Of a stretch of 64,000 nucleotides of DNA, positions 1 to 8,251 are shown piece after piece. The DNA lies in contig NZ_QHKM01000002.1 in assembly GCF_003258365.1 (NCBI RefSeq), positions 1 through 64,000 on the forward strand, in the 5' to 3' direction. The position numbers and the translations under genes are program-made. How positions within the stretch are numbered: position 1 is the first letter of the stretch; every line of letters starts with the position of its first letter. Source of the stretch: Hymenobacter edaphi. Its GTDB lineage: Bacteria; Bacteroidota; Bacteroidia; Cytophagales; Hymenobacteraceae. The notes below the pieces were generated by a model. It did not search any database. It was not told the DNA's origin and saw only the letters and a program-made list of their open reading frames with translations.

Positions 1-70
1 AAGCCCCGGAGCGCCTATGGTACTGCCTTCGCCGGCGGGAGAGTCGGTCGCCGCCAACCTTATCACGCCT

Positions 71-108
71 GCAGCCCCGCTGGTCCCTTACCCGGACCGC
101 GGGGCTGC
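71..108. other. Hairpin in the left-edge intergenic stretch
   Basis: Positions 71-80 pair with 99-108 (10 bp) and 82-86 with 94-98 (5 bp), forming a long interrupted hairpin. There is no U-run on either side, so it is not an obvious intrinsic terminator. It lies just beyond the stop of the minus-strand flavoprotein gene and could be an mRNA 3' end structure. Nothing else is recognisable in bases 1-180. Confidence 0.4.
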
Positions 109-180
109 TCGCGTTTACAGCCCCCCCCCGCGGCCCGCCTGCCGGCGTAGCGCCCCGGGCCCCGCCGGCGGGCGGCCCGC

Positions 181-1143
181 CTACGCGCACTCCTCCCGCG
201 TCAGTTGCTCGTTGCAGCTGATGCCCGCCTGCGCCCCTTCCGCTGCCGCAATTATGGCTTGTTGGGCGGCGGGGGTGGTATCACCGGCGGCGTATACGCC
301 TGCTACGGAGGTCTGAATGCGCTTATCGACCCAAACGGCACCGCTACGCTGGAGCAGGCGACAACCTAGCTGTGTGGCCAAGTCGCTTCGCTGCTTTTGG
401 CTGGAGTGAATAAAAAGGGCAGCACTGGGCAGAGTACTAGCATCTTTGAATTCGATGTGGTGCAGCTGGTGGTTGCGGCGGCCTACCAGCTCCCGGATGG
501 GCTGCTCGTAGATAGCAATGCCGTGGCGTTTGAGGCGGTGGCGGGCGTGCTCCGACATGCCGGTCCAGCCATCGGTGCAGACGGTGACGTCTTTGGACCA
601 GCGACTGATCAGTAGCGCGAAACCGGCAACGGACTTATCGGTGCCGTAGACGGCGACGGGCTGGTCGCAGATTTCGAAGCCGTGGCAGTAGGGGCAATGC
701 AACACGCCGCGGCCCCAGAGCTCGTGCATGCCTTTGATGGGTGGAAGGATATCGATGACGCCGGTGGCGAGGATAATCTTGCGCGTGGTGAGTGCACGAC
801 CGGAGTCGAGGGTGAGGTGAAAGATGCCGGTTTCGGGGTCTTTCGTAGCCGTAGAGACGCAATTTTGCCGTTGCTCGACGGTGGGATAGGGTTTGAGCTG
901 CTCGTGGCCGATGGCCAGCAATTCGTGGGGCCTGATTCCGTCGCGGGAAAGGAAGCCGTGGACGGCGGGGGAAAAGTGGTTGCGCGGGCGGCCGCCGTCG
1001 CAGAGCAGAACGCGGCGCCGGCAGCGGCCCAGGAGCAGGGCCGCACTCAGACCCGCCGCTCCGGCCCCGACAATGACCACTTCGTAGTCGGTGGCAGGGA
1101 CGTGGCGCGGGCGTTTGAAAGGGCGGCGTTTGGATACGGGCAT
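181..1143 (-). CDS. Thioredoxin-reductase-like NAD(P)/FAD-dependent oxidoreductase
   Basis: This 320-residue protein has the size and order of the low-molecular-weight thioredoxin reductase family. An FAD-binding GAGAAG motif sits at residues 26-31, a CPYC redox pair at about 150-153 followed by HGFE, and the C-terminal FAD motif GVYAAGDTT near residue 290. The CPYCHG(F/W)E variant marks the thioredoxin-reductase-like subgroup and differs from the CATC of classical TrxB. The NADPH-side motif (VAVYGTDKSVAG) lacks the usual glycine pattern, so the electron donor and the true disulfide partner are uncertain. I chose the ATG at 1143; a TTG two codons upstream is possible. It is likely cytoplasmic and monocistronic. 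Confidence 0.85.
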   Translation of the reverse strand: MPVSKRRPFKRPRHVPATDYEVVIVGAGAAGLSAALLLGRCRRRVLLCDGGRPRNHFSPAVHGFLSRDGIRPHELLAIGHEQLKPYPTVEQRQNCVSTATKDPETGIFHLTLDSGRALTTRKIILATGVIDILPPIKGMHELWGRGVLHCPYCHGFEICDQPVAVYGTDKSVAGFALLISRWSKDVTVCTDGWTGMSEHARHRLKRHGIAIYEQPIRELVGRRNHQLHHIEFKDASTLPSAALFIHSSQKQRSDLATQLGCRLLQRSGAVWVDKRIQTSVAGVYAAGDTTPAAQQAIIAAAEGAQAGISCNEQLTREECA

Positions 1144-1173
1144 CAGCAAAGCAGTAAGGGTAGCTCAGGAATA

Positions 1174-1205
1174 CCGCTGGCAGGGGCGTAGGGTTGTGCC
1201 AGCGG
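1174..1205. other. Inverted repeat between divergent genes
   Basis: A 9-bp perfect stem (1174-1182 with 1197-1205) surrounds a 14-nt loop, between the start of the flavoprotein gene (minus) and the promoter region of the beta-helix gene (plus). It could be an operator or a leader hairpin of the flavoprotein mRNA; the sequence alone does not decide. Confidence 0.3.
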
Positions 1206-1216
1206 CTGAGGGGTAG

Positions 1217-1248
1217 TTGAAGGAGTTCAGGATTTTCTGGTACTTGGC
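1217..1248 (+). promoter_or_regulatory. Candidate Bacteroidota-type promoter
   Basis: A TTG at 1217-1219 is followed after 21 nt by TACTTGGC at 1241-1248, a partial match to the -33 TTTG / -7 TAnnTTTG promoter of Bacteroidota. It would give a leader of under 20 nt for the gene at 1272. The match is imperfect. Confidence 0.3.
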
Positions 1249-1271
1249 CTTCCAACCTTTCCCCACTGCCT

Positions 1272-4200
1272 ATGCGACACCTTATACTTCTGCTGGCGGC
1301 CTGCGGCCTCAGCACCGGAGCCCTGGCCCAACTGACGGGTACCAAAACGATTGATCCGGCGGGCTCGGGCCCGAACAACTACCTCACGTTTGCGGCGGCC
1401 GTGCAGGCGCTGAACGCGGGCGGGGTGGGCGCCGGCGGCGTCACGTTCCAGGTAAAGGCGGGGGCCACGTTCACCGAAACTATTCCCGCCATTACCGCTT
1501 CGGGCACGACGGCCAACTCGATTCGCTTCAGCAAGAGCGGCCGCGGGGCCAACCCGGTGCTGCAGCTGGTGGGGGCCGGCGCCAATGACGCCGTGCTGAC
1601 CCTGGACGGGGCCGATTACGTGCGCCTCGACAGCCTGACGCTGCGGGAAAACCTGGCCAATACCACGGCGGCGGAAATGACGGAGTACGGCCTGTGGCTG
1701 AAGAACGGTGCCAGCAACAACACCGTGCAGGGCTGCAGCATCGAGCTGAGCCGCAGCAACGCCAATAAATCGTACGGGGTATACCTGCTGGATGGGAACA
1801 ACAGCGCCAACCGGTTTTACAACGACGCGGTGAGCAATTGCACCAGCGCCTATTACCTGGCGGGCGCCACCGCGACCTACGACGCGGACAACGAAATCGG
1901 GACGCTGCCGGGCGGGCGCAGCCGGGTAACGCAGATCGGGCTGTCGGCGACGGGCGGGCCGCCTACGACCACCATTGTGTACGCGGTGTATCTGAAGTCG
2001 CAGCAGCGGGTGAAGGTATTCGGGCTGGAGCTGACGGACGTGCAGGGACCGGGCAGCGTGTACGGGCTGTACTCAACGGGCACCAGCAACTCGGCGGACC
2101 TGACCGACAACACGCTGCGCAACGTGGTGAGCAACGCCACGGGCACGGGCATCGTGGAAGCCATTTACATCGACGGCGGCACGACCTCGAACATCTTTCG
2201 CAACCGGCTGGACGGGGTGCGGGCGGGTGGCTCGACGGCGTTTGCCGTAGGCATCGACGTAACGGGCGGCTCCACCAGCAACGTGGTGAACAACTTCGTG
2301 CAGAACGTGGCGGCGCCGGCCAGCACGGCGGGCACGGCGGTGCGGGCCCTGAGTTTGCGCGGCGGCACCAATAACAACGTGTTTCACAACACGGTGCTGG
2401 TGGAGTACGCCGCCACGGTGGCCAGCAACAAGAGCGGGGCCTTCTTTATGTCGGGAGCCAACACGCCGGCGTATCTGGTCAACAACATCTTCGTGAACCG
2501 CGTGACGGGCCTGGGCACGGGCGGCATCGGAGCGGCTTTCTTCAAGGCCACGAACACGCTGACGACGCTGTCGGCCGGCTCGGGCAACAACCTGTACTAC
2601 GCCGGCGCGCCTTCGGCCGAGCACCCGATTTTTTACGGGGCCAATGCCACGGCGCCCGCGCTGGCCGTGACGCTGACCGACTTCAAGCAGCTGGCTGCGC
2701 CGGCCGAGCAGGCTTCGGTGACGGAAAATCCGCCCTTCGTGAGCAGCACCGACCTGCACCTCAGCGCGACGACGCCGACCCAGGTGGAAAGCGGCGGGCA
2801 GAGCCTGGTGGGCGGTACCGGCGTGGGCACCGACATCGACGGGGAGGCGCGCAACGTGGGCACGCCGGATATCGGGGCCGACGAGGGCAGCTTTCAGCGC
2901 AGCGACCTGGCCGGGCCGGCCATTGTGCTGACGCCGCTGGGCAACACCAGCAGCCTGACGAGCCGCCCGCTGACTGGGGTGGCCATTACCGACGCCAGCG
3001 GGGTGAACGTGGCGGCGGGCACCAAGCCGCGGCTGTACTACAAGAAAGCTACCGACGCCAGCAGCTTCGCGGCCGCCAACGACGCCACCGGCAACGGCTG
3101 GAAATGGACCGAGGCCACCAACGCTGCCTCGCCCTTCAGCTTCCTGCTCGACGTGGCAAAGCTGCGCACGGCCCCGGCGGCCGGCGACTCCATTCAGTAC
3201 TTCGTGGTGGCCCAGGACCTGGCCGCGACGCCCAACGTGACGGCCAGCCCCGGCGTGGGCTTTGCGGGCACTTCGGTGGCCGCCATCAGCAGCGCCCCCA
3301 CGCGGCCCTACGTGTACCGGGTGCTGGGCTTTATCAGCGGGGTGAAGACGGTGGGCACTTCGGCCGCGGCCGACTACCCCACGCTGACGGCCGCCGTGGC
3401 CGACCTGAACCGCTCGGAGCTCAGCGGCAACCTGACCTTCCGCCTCATCGACGCCAGCTACGCGGGCGAGACGTTCCCGATAACCATCAACGCCAACCCC
3501 GGCACCCGGCCGACTCCGGCCACCGTGCCGCGGGCGGTGCTGATTCAGCCGGCGCCGGGTACGGGCCCGGTGCTGCTGCGCGGCACGGCCACCACGCCGC
3601 TGCTCATCATCAACGCCAGCTACGTGGGCATCGACGGGGGCACGGCGCAGAACCGGCGCCTGCGGCTGCGCAACGACGGGACGGGCGCGGCCAGCGGCGT
3701 GGTTTTCGCCTCGGGGCGCAACGTGGCCATCAGCAACACCGAGCTGGTAGCGGGCAGCAGCACGACGGGCTACGGCGCGGCGTTTGACGCCGTGGTGGCG
3801 GGCCGGCTGGCCAACTGCCTGGTGCAGCGCGCCAACGTGGGCGTGCAGCTGCAGAACAACTGCGACTCGGTGCAGGTGGTCGGTAACGTCATCGGGGCTA
3901 CCGCCGCGGCCGAGAAAATCGGGACGACGGGCGTGGTAGTGCTCAGCAGCCAGCACTTCGACGTGCGCGGCAACACCGTGGCGGGCGTGACGCGGGCCAG
4001 CAGCCCGGCCGTGACGGGCGTGCAGGTGAGCGGCACCTCCCGGGAGGGCTTCGTGCGCGGCAACAGCATCAGCGACATCACCCACACCGGCAGCACCACG
4101 GCCACCGCGTACGGCGCCGTGGGCATCCGCCTGGCTTCGTCGGATGCGGCTGCGGCCATTCGGGTCGATAACAACATGGTCCGGGGCGTGCTCAGCTACG

Positions 4201-5021
4201 GCGACGACGGCTTCAGTTTTGCGCCGCACGGCATCCTGGCCAGCAGCGGCGGGGGCTACGCCATTGTATACAACACGGTGGCGTTGAGCGGCACGATGAG
4301 CGGCGGCGCGACGCCCCAGACGTCGGCCCTGCTGCTGAACACCGGCGTGACCAACGCGGCGGTACTCAACAACATTCTGGTCAACAACATCACCAGCACC
4401 CCGGCCGGCGGCAAAACCTACGCGATGCTGGTGGCGGGCCCGGCCGCCAGCACGCTGCTGACGAGCAACAGCAACGACTACTCCGTGAGTGGCCCGCAGA
4501 CCGCGCTGGCCAGCATCGGCGGGACGGACGCGGCTACCCTGCCCGCCCTGCGCACCGCCACCGGGCAGGACGCCCGCAGCGTGTCGGTGGCCCCGGCCTT
4601 TGTCGCCGCCACCGACCTGCACCTGACCACCCAGAACTGCGCCCTGGTGGGGGTGGGCACGCCGCTGCCCAACGTGCTGACGGACATCGACGGCGACGGG
4701 CGCAGCACCACGGCGCCCGTCATCGGGGCCGACGAGGCCAGCATCTGCATCACGGCGGTGGCCCAGGCCCAGGCTGGCTGGCAGACCAGCGTGTACCCGA
4801 ACCCTTCCGCCGGCCTGCTGACCGTGGCCGTGCGCGGCGCCCAGGGCGCGCTGACGCTGGAAGTGGTGGATGTGCTGGGCCGGCCCGTACACCGACAGCT
4901 GCTGCCCGCTGGATCGGAGGTCAGCCAGCCGGTGGACCTGCGCGGGCAGGCAGCGGGCGTGTACCTGCTGCGCCTGAGCAACGGGCGGGAAGTGAGCAGC
5001 AGCCGCTTGGTGCTGCGGTAG
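1272..5021 (+). CDS. Large secreted parallel beta-helix protein with T9SS sorting domain
   Basis: The 1249-residue product begins with a Sec signal peptide (hydrophobic stretch ending ALAQ at residue 20). It then carries two homologous modules, about residues 21-545 and 690-1150. Each starts with a 'G-x-KT-(I/V)' strand and a YxTxxAAV..LN segment, continues as right-handed beta-helix rungs rich in N, T, G and A, and ends with a TDIDG...GADE motif (near 520 and 1137). Residues about 1170-1249 form a type A T9SS sorting domain starting VYPNPSAG and ending in a basic, hydrophobic strand. The protein should cross the outer membrane and be anchored or released. The substrate is unknown; beta-helix folds of this kind often bind or cut polysaccharides, but no catalytic residues stand out. 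Confidence 0.85.
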   Translation: MRHLILLLAACGLSTGALAQLTGTKTIDPAGSGPNNYLTFAAAVQALNAGGVGAGGVTFQVKAGATFTETIPAITASGTTANSIRFSKSGRGANPVLQLVGAGANDAVLTLDGADYVRLDSLTLRENLANTTAAEMTEYGLWLKNGASNNTVQGCSIELSRSNANKSYGVYLLDGNNSANRFYNDAVSNCTSAYYLAGATATYDADNEIGTLPGGRSRVTQIGLSATGGPPTTTIVYAVYLKSQQRVKVFGLELTDVQGPGSVYGLYSTGTSNSADLTDNTLRNVVSNATGTGIVEAIYIDGGTTSNIFRNRLDGVRAGGSTAFAVGIDVTGGSTSNVVNNFVQNVAAPASTAGTAVRALSLRGGTNNNVFHNTVLVEYAATVASNKSGAFFMSGANTPAYLVNNIFVNRVTGLGTGGIGAAFFKATNTLTTLSAGSGNNLYYAGAPSAEHPIFYGANATAPALAVTLTDFKQLAAPAEQASVTENPPFVSSTDLHLSATTPTQVESGGQSLVGGTGVGTDIDGEARNVGTPDIGADEGSFQRSDLAGPAIVLTPLGNTSSLTSRPLTGVAITDASGVNVAAGTKPRLYYKKATDASSFAAANDATGNGWKWTEATNAASPFSFLLDVAKLRTAPAAGDSIQYFVVAQDLAATPNVTASPGVGFAGTSVAAISSAPTRPYVYRVLGFISGVKTVGTSAAADYPTLTAAVADLNRSELSGNLTFRLIDASYAGETFPITINANPGTRPTPATVPRAVLIQPAPGTGPVLLRGTATTPLLIINASYVGIDGGTAQNRRLRLRNDGTGAASGVVFASGRNVAISNTELVAGSSTTGYGAAFDAVVAGRLANCLVQRANVGVQLQNNCDSVQVVGNVIGATAAAEKIGTTGVVVLSSQHFDVRGNTVAGVTRASSPAVTGVQVSGTSREGFVRGNSISDITHTGSTTATAYGAVGIRLASSDAAAAIRVDNNMVRGVLSYGDDGFSFAPHGILASSGGGYAIVYNTVALSGTMSGGATPQTSALLLNTGVTNAAVLNNILVNNITSTPAGGKTYAMLVAGPAASTLLTSNSNDYSVSGPQTALASIGGTDAATLPALRTATGQDARSVSVAPAFVAATDLHLTTQNCALVGVGTPLPNVLTDIDGDGRSTTAPVIGADEASICITAVAQAQAGWQTSVYPNPSAGLLTVAVRGAQGALTLEVVDVLGRPVHRQLLPAGSEVSQPVDLRGQAAGVYLLRLSNGREVSSSRLVLR

Positions 5022-5037
5022 GCGCCTCGCCCTCCGG

Positions 5038-5060
5038 CCCCCTCTCCCTTGGAGAGGGGG
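5038..5060. repeat. Small C/G-run hairpin downstream of the beta-helix gene
   Basis: A 10-bp perfect stem (5038-5047 with 5051-5060) with a 3-nt loop lies 16 bp past the stop codon. It may be an mRNA 3' stabiliser or a small intergenic repeat; it precedes the stronger terminator at 5084. Confidence 0.45.
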
Positions 5061-5083
5061 AGCCGGACGATTCGTTTGTAAGC

Positions 5084-5128
5084 AACAAGCGCGGCGTCCC
5101 GGATGTGGGGCGCCGCGCTTGTTTGTTT
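5084..5128. terminator. Bidirectional intrinsic terminator
   Basis: A 13-bp perfect stem (5084-5096 with 5111-5123) with a 14-nt loop is followed by a T-rich tract on the plus strand and preceded by A residues. It sits between two convergent genes and can serve both. Confidence 0.8.
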
Positions 5129-5144
5129 CTGCCAGCTGCGTCGG

Positions 5145-7895
5145 TTAGTGCACCGGGCCGCGGCCGCTTTGCTCGACCAGCTCTTTGATCTGCTGGTTGA
5201 ACGCTGACTCCTGCTTCAAGTCTTCGAGCGGGATGTGGAAGCGGTACTTCCAGAAGTGCTCAGGGTTGGCGGGCACGTTGATCTGCTCGTCCTGCGGGTT
5301 CGGGCGGCGCAGGGCCGGGTCGAGGGCCACCAGGTCCTGCAGGGGGAAGATGGCCCACATGGCGGGCGAGTAAAGGTGTTGCACCGTCATTTCCTTGGCC
5401 ACCCAGGGCTCGGCGAAGTAGGGCGCCGTCTGGCCGCGGTGGCCCAGCAGCTGCTCGAAGAAGCGCTGGGTCCGCTCGTGGTCTTCTTCCCACCAGCCGC
5501 GCACGGTGCTCATGTCGTGGCACGAAGGGGACACCACGGAGAGGTAGGCCGCGTCGTTGGGGTGCGAGAATTCGATGCCGGTGGCGGCGGGCATGCGCTG
5601 GATGTTCAGGCCGAGCATGCCGAGCTGGCGCATCACCCCGGGCACCGAGGCGGGCACCATGCCCAGGTCTTCGCCGCAGATGAGCATGTCGGTGGCGTAG
5701 CGCACGGCGGGCAGCTTCACCAGGCCCTGCTCGCGCCAGAACTCGTCGTGGCGGCGGAAGAAGAAGTCGACGTAGAGGTCGTTCATGCGCTGGCGGGTGT
5801 GGTCGTCCAACTCGCGGAAGCTGCGCGACTTGTCCACCGTGATGCGCGGGTGCCAGAACTCCCCGTTCGAGCCCTCGGCCTCCACGAACAGCACTTCGGT
5901 GAGCAGGCGGTAGAGGCCGGTGCGCTGGCGCGTGAGCCGCTCCAGCTCGGCGCCCTCCGCAAATTCCAGGCGCGCCTCAAACACGGCTTCCACCTTGCGC
6001 TGGGTACTGACGGCCTCCTTCAGGCGGAAGGCCCCGTGGCCGATTTCGTCCAGGAATTCCTCGCGCACGGCGTGGGCGTCGGCCCCGAACAGCTCCTCCA
6101 GGATGTGCCAGCGGATGTAGGGTTGCGTCAGGCGCTGCCAGTCCCACCAGCCCAGCCGGTCGCGGATTTCGTCGCGGTGCAGGGGCAGGGCGGGCGAGAA
6201 GTGACCAAGCAGGCCCTCGACGGCGTGGTTGGGAATTTCCCAGATGCGGAAGAAGCCCAGGATATGGTCGATGCGCAGGGCATCGAAGTAGCGGCTGAGG
6301 TGGCCCATGCGCTGCTGCCACCACTGGTAGCCGTCCTCGGCCATCTTCTCCCAGTTGTAGGTGGGGAAGCGCCAGTTCTGGCCCGTCACCGAGAAGTCAT
6401 CCGGCGGGGCGCCGGCCTGCTGGTCGAGGTGGTAGAGCTCGGGCTGGGTCCAGGCCTCCACCGAGTGGCGGTAGATGCCGATGGGCAGGTCGCCCTTGAG
6501 CACTACGCCGCGCTGCCGGGCGTACGCCACGGCCTCGCGCAGCTGCTTGTCGAGGTGAAACTGAATGAAGAGGTGTAGGCCGAACTCGTCAAACTCCTTG
6601 TGCTTGGGGTCGAGCAGGGCATCGAGCCAGGCGCCGGGCTGCTGAAACTCCTGGGGCCACTGGCGGAAGTCGACGGTGCGAAACCGGTCGCGCAGGCCGC
6701 TGAACACGGCGTAGGGCGCCAGCCAAGCCTGCTGCTCCTGGTAGAACTGCTGATATTCCTTGTCGGCCAGGAAGGCTTTCTTTTCCTGCTTATAGAGGGC
6801 GCGCAGGAACTTCCACTTAGCCTCCGTCACCGGCTGGTAGTCCACGAAGTCGCGCGTGTTGAGCAGCTCACGGGTTTCGTCCAGCTCCTTCTGCAGCGCA
6901 GCGTCCTGGAGTCGGGCAATGCGGTCGAGGTTGACGTACTGCGGGTGCAGCGCGAAAACGGAAATGGCCGCGTAGGGGTAGGAGTCGACCCAGGTGTGGG
7001 TGGCGGTGGTGTCGTTGATGGGCAGCACCTGCACCAGCTGTAAGCCGGTTTCGACGGCCCAATCGACCAGCAGCTTCAGGTCGGGAAATTCGCCCACGCC
7101 CAGGCCCTGCTTGCTGCGCAGGGCAAACACCGGCAGGGCCACGCCCGCGCCGTGCCAAGCGCCCTCGGGGTGGCGGTACAGCTCGTCGTGGCGCCAGCGT
7201 AGGGTGTCGCGGCCCTGCAAGGGCGGCAGCACGCGGTCGGGGCCGCCTTCCAGGTCGATGCACTGCTTTTTCGCCGGGTCGTAGAGGCCGTACTTGTAGA
7301 TGACGGGCTTCTCGGCGTCCGCCAGCACCACGTCGGCCGACCAGGTGGGGAAGGTGGCGTCGGAGAGGACGAGCGGCCGGCGGTTGTCCCAGGCGCCGAG
7401 GGCTTCGTCGGAGCCGAGCACGCACAGGCACTGCCCGGGCGCGATGCGCGGGGCCGTGAGCGAAAAGCGCGTGGTGGCGTCGGCGGTGCGGGCCCGGGCC
7501 TTCGTGGGCTGGTGGCAGGGCGACTCGGCCGGGCGGCGGAAAATGGCCTGGGTGAAGGCGTTGGTTTGCAGCTCGTACTCGGGCAGCTCGGGCTGGTGCC
7601 AGAACTCGTCGACCACCACTGTGGTGTAGGCTTCGCCGGCGAGGCTGAGCGTACGGTCGGGGCCGCCCTCCCAGGTCACGGCGCCCGTGGTGTCGTCCAC
7701 CAGCACGTATTTGTAGCGCAGCGCCGCGGGGTCGGCGGGCAGCTCCGTTTCGCCTTCCCAGGTGTTGGTGCCGGGGTAGTAGGTCAGGCGCAGGGCGTGG
7801 GCGGGGTGCCAGTCGCCGAGGGCGGGGCCGGTGCCGCGCACTTCGAGGCGCTGGCCCCAGGTCGTGAAATAGGGAATGCGGAAACGGAGGCGCAT
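5145..7895 (-). CDS. malQ: 4-alpha-glucanotransferase (amylomaltase, GH77) with tandem CBM20
   Basis: This 916-residue enzyme transfers alpha-1,4-glucan segments between maltodextrins in glycogen/maltose metabolism in the cytoplasm. Two starch-binding CBM20 domains lie at the N terminus (about 1-115, starting with RFRIPYFTTWGQ, and 130-245, with the LGxW-type GAWD). The GH77 barrel follows from about 255 to 890. The catalytic landmarks are visible: LRIDHILGFFRIW (nucleophile Asp), CGEDLGMVP (acid/base Glu) and SCHDMST (third Asp). The length matches the long plant-DPE2-like/Bacteroidota form. I chose the ATG at 7895 because it begins directly at CBM20; a TTG at 7925 would add ten unconvincing residues. 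The gene stands alone, without other glycogen genes nearby. Confidence 0.93.
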   Translation of the reverse strand: MRLRFRIPYFTTWGQRLEVRGTGPALGDWHPAHALRLTYYPGTNTWEGETELPADPAALRYKYVLVDDTTGAVTWEGGPDRTLSLAGEAYTTVVVDEFWHQPELPEYELQTNAFTQAIFRRPAESPCHQPTKARARTADATTRFSLTAPRIAPGQCLCVLGSDEALGAWDNRRPLVLSDATFPTWSADVVLADAEKPVIYKYGLYDPAKKQCIDLEGGPDRVLPPLQGRDTLRWRHDELYRHPEGAWHGAGVALPVFALRSKQGLGVGEFPDLKLLVDWAVETGLQLVQVLPINDTTATHTWVDSYPYAAISVFALHPQYVNLDRIARLQDAALQKELDETRELLNTRDFVDYQPVTEAKWKFLRALYKQEKKAFLADKEYQQFYQEQQAWLAPYAVFSGLRDRFRTVDFRQWPQEFQQPGAWLDALLDPKHKEFDEFGLHLFIQFHLDKQLREAVAYARQRGVVLKGDLPIGIYRHSVEAWTQPELYHLDQQAGAPPDDFSVTGQNWRFPTYNWEKMAEDGYQWWQQRMGHLSRYFDALRIDHILGFFRIWEIPNHAVEGLLGHFSPALPLHRDEIRDRLGWWDWQRLTQPYIRWHILEELFGADAHAVREEFLDEIGHGAFRLKEAVSTQRKVEAVFEARLEFAEGAELERLTRQRTGLYRLLTEVLFVEAEGSNGEFWHPRITVDKSRSFRELDDHTRQRMNDLYVDFFFRRHDEFWREQGLVKLPAVRYATDMLICGEDLGMVPASVPGVMRQLGMLGLNIQRMPAATGIEFSHPNDAAYLSVVSPSCHDMSTVRGWWEEDHERTQRFFEQLLGHRGQTAPYFAEPWVAKEMTVQHLYSPAMWAIFPLQDLVALDPALRRPNPQDEQINVPANPEHFWKYRFHIPLEDLKQESAFNQQIKELVEQSGRGPVH

Positions 7896-8251
7896 AAAAA
7901 AACGATGCAAGAAATCGGAGGGCAAAAGTCGGATATTTAGCCGATTCTACCGCAGATTAGAGGCAGAAGGTTTGCGCGGGCGAGTGAGGGTTTACTATAC
8001 GCCCGGCCAAGGGCCCGGAACGGGCTCAGCGGGGCTTTTTACGCCGCGGGCCCGGGCGGCACGGAAGAAAGTCGAGCGGCCGCGGGAAGGTTTAGGGCAG
8101 CGCAGAAAGCCCGCAACAAATCGGGGCGCCGCCCAAGCCGGCGGGCCCACAAAAAAGGGGCCGATGTAACATTCTGGCTTCGTTGTTCGTCCGAAAGGGC
8201 TCAGTAGCCGTTCTGCTTTCGGGCGCACGGCACTCAGCCCTTCTCTCTCGC
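7896..8251. other. Divergent intergenic region malQ / tamB
   Basis: These 356 bases separate two divergent genes and must hold both promoters. I see no perfect TAnnTTTG element. A GACTTTTG on the minus strand upstream of malQ is the nearest match. Short GC-rich inverted segments occur around 8010-8060, but I cannot assign them a role. Confidence 0.3.

Noticed and set aside
71-108. tRNA-like fold at the left edge
   Set aside because: The arms pair as one long hairpin; there is no T-loop TTCRA word or CCA-proximal acceptor stem.
2073-4892. Very long open frame antisense to the beta-helix gene
   Set aside because: It mirrors the GC-rich codon pattern of the real gene. Its translation is rich in His, Arg, Gly and Val with no domain, while the plus strand has signal peptide, repeats and sorting domain.
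8183-8251. A further 23 codons at the 5' end of tamB
   Set aside because: They are open, but the TTG at 8183 lies next to the divergent promoter region and the residues add no recognisable feature; kept as an alternative start.
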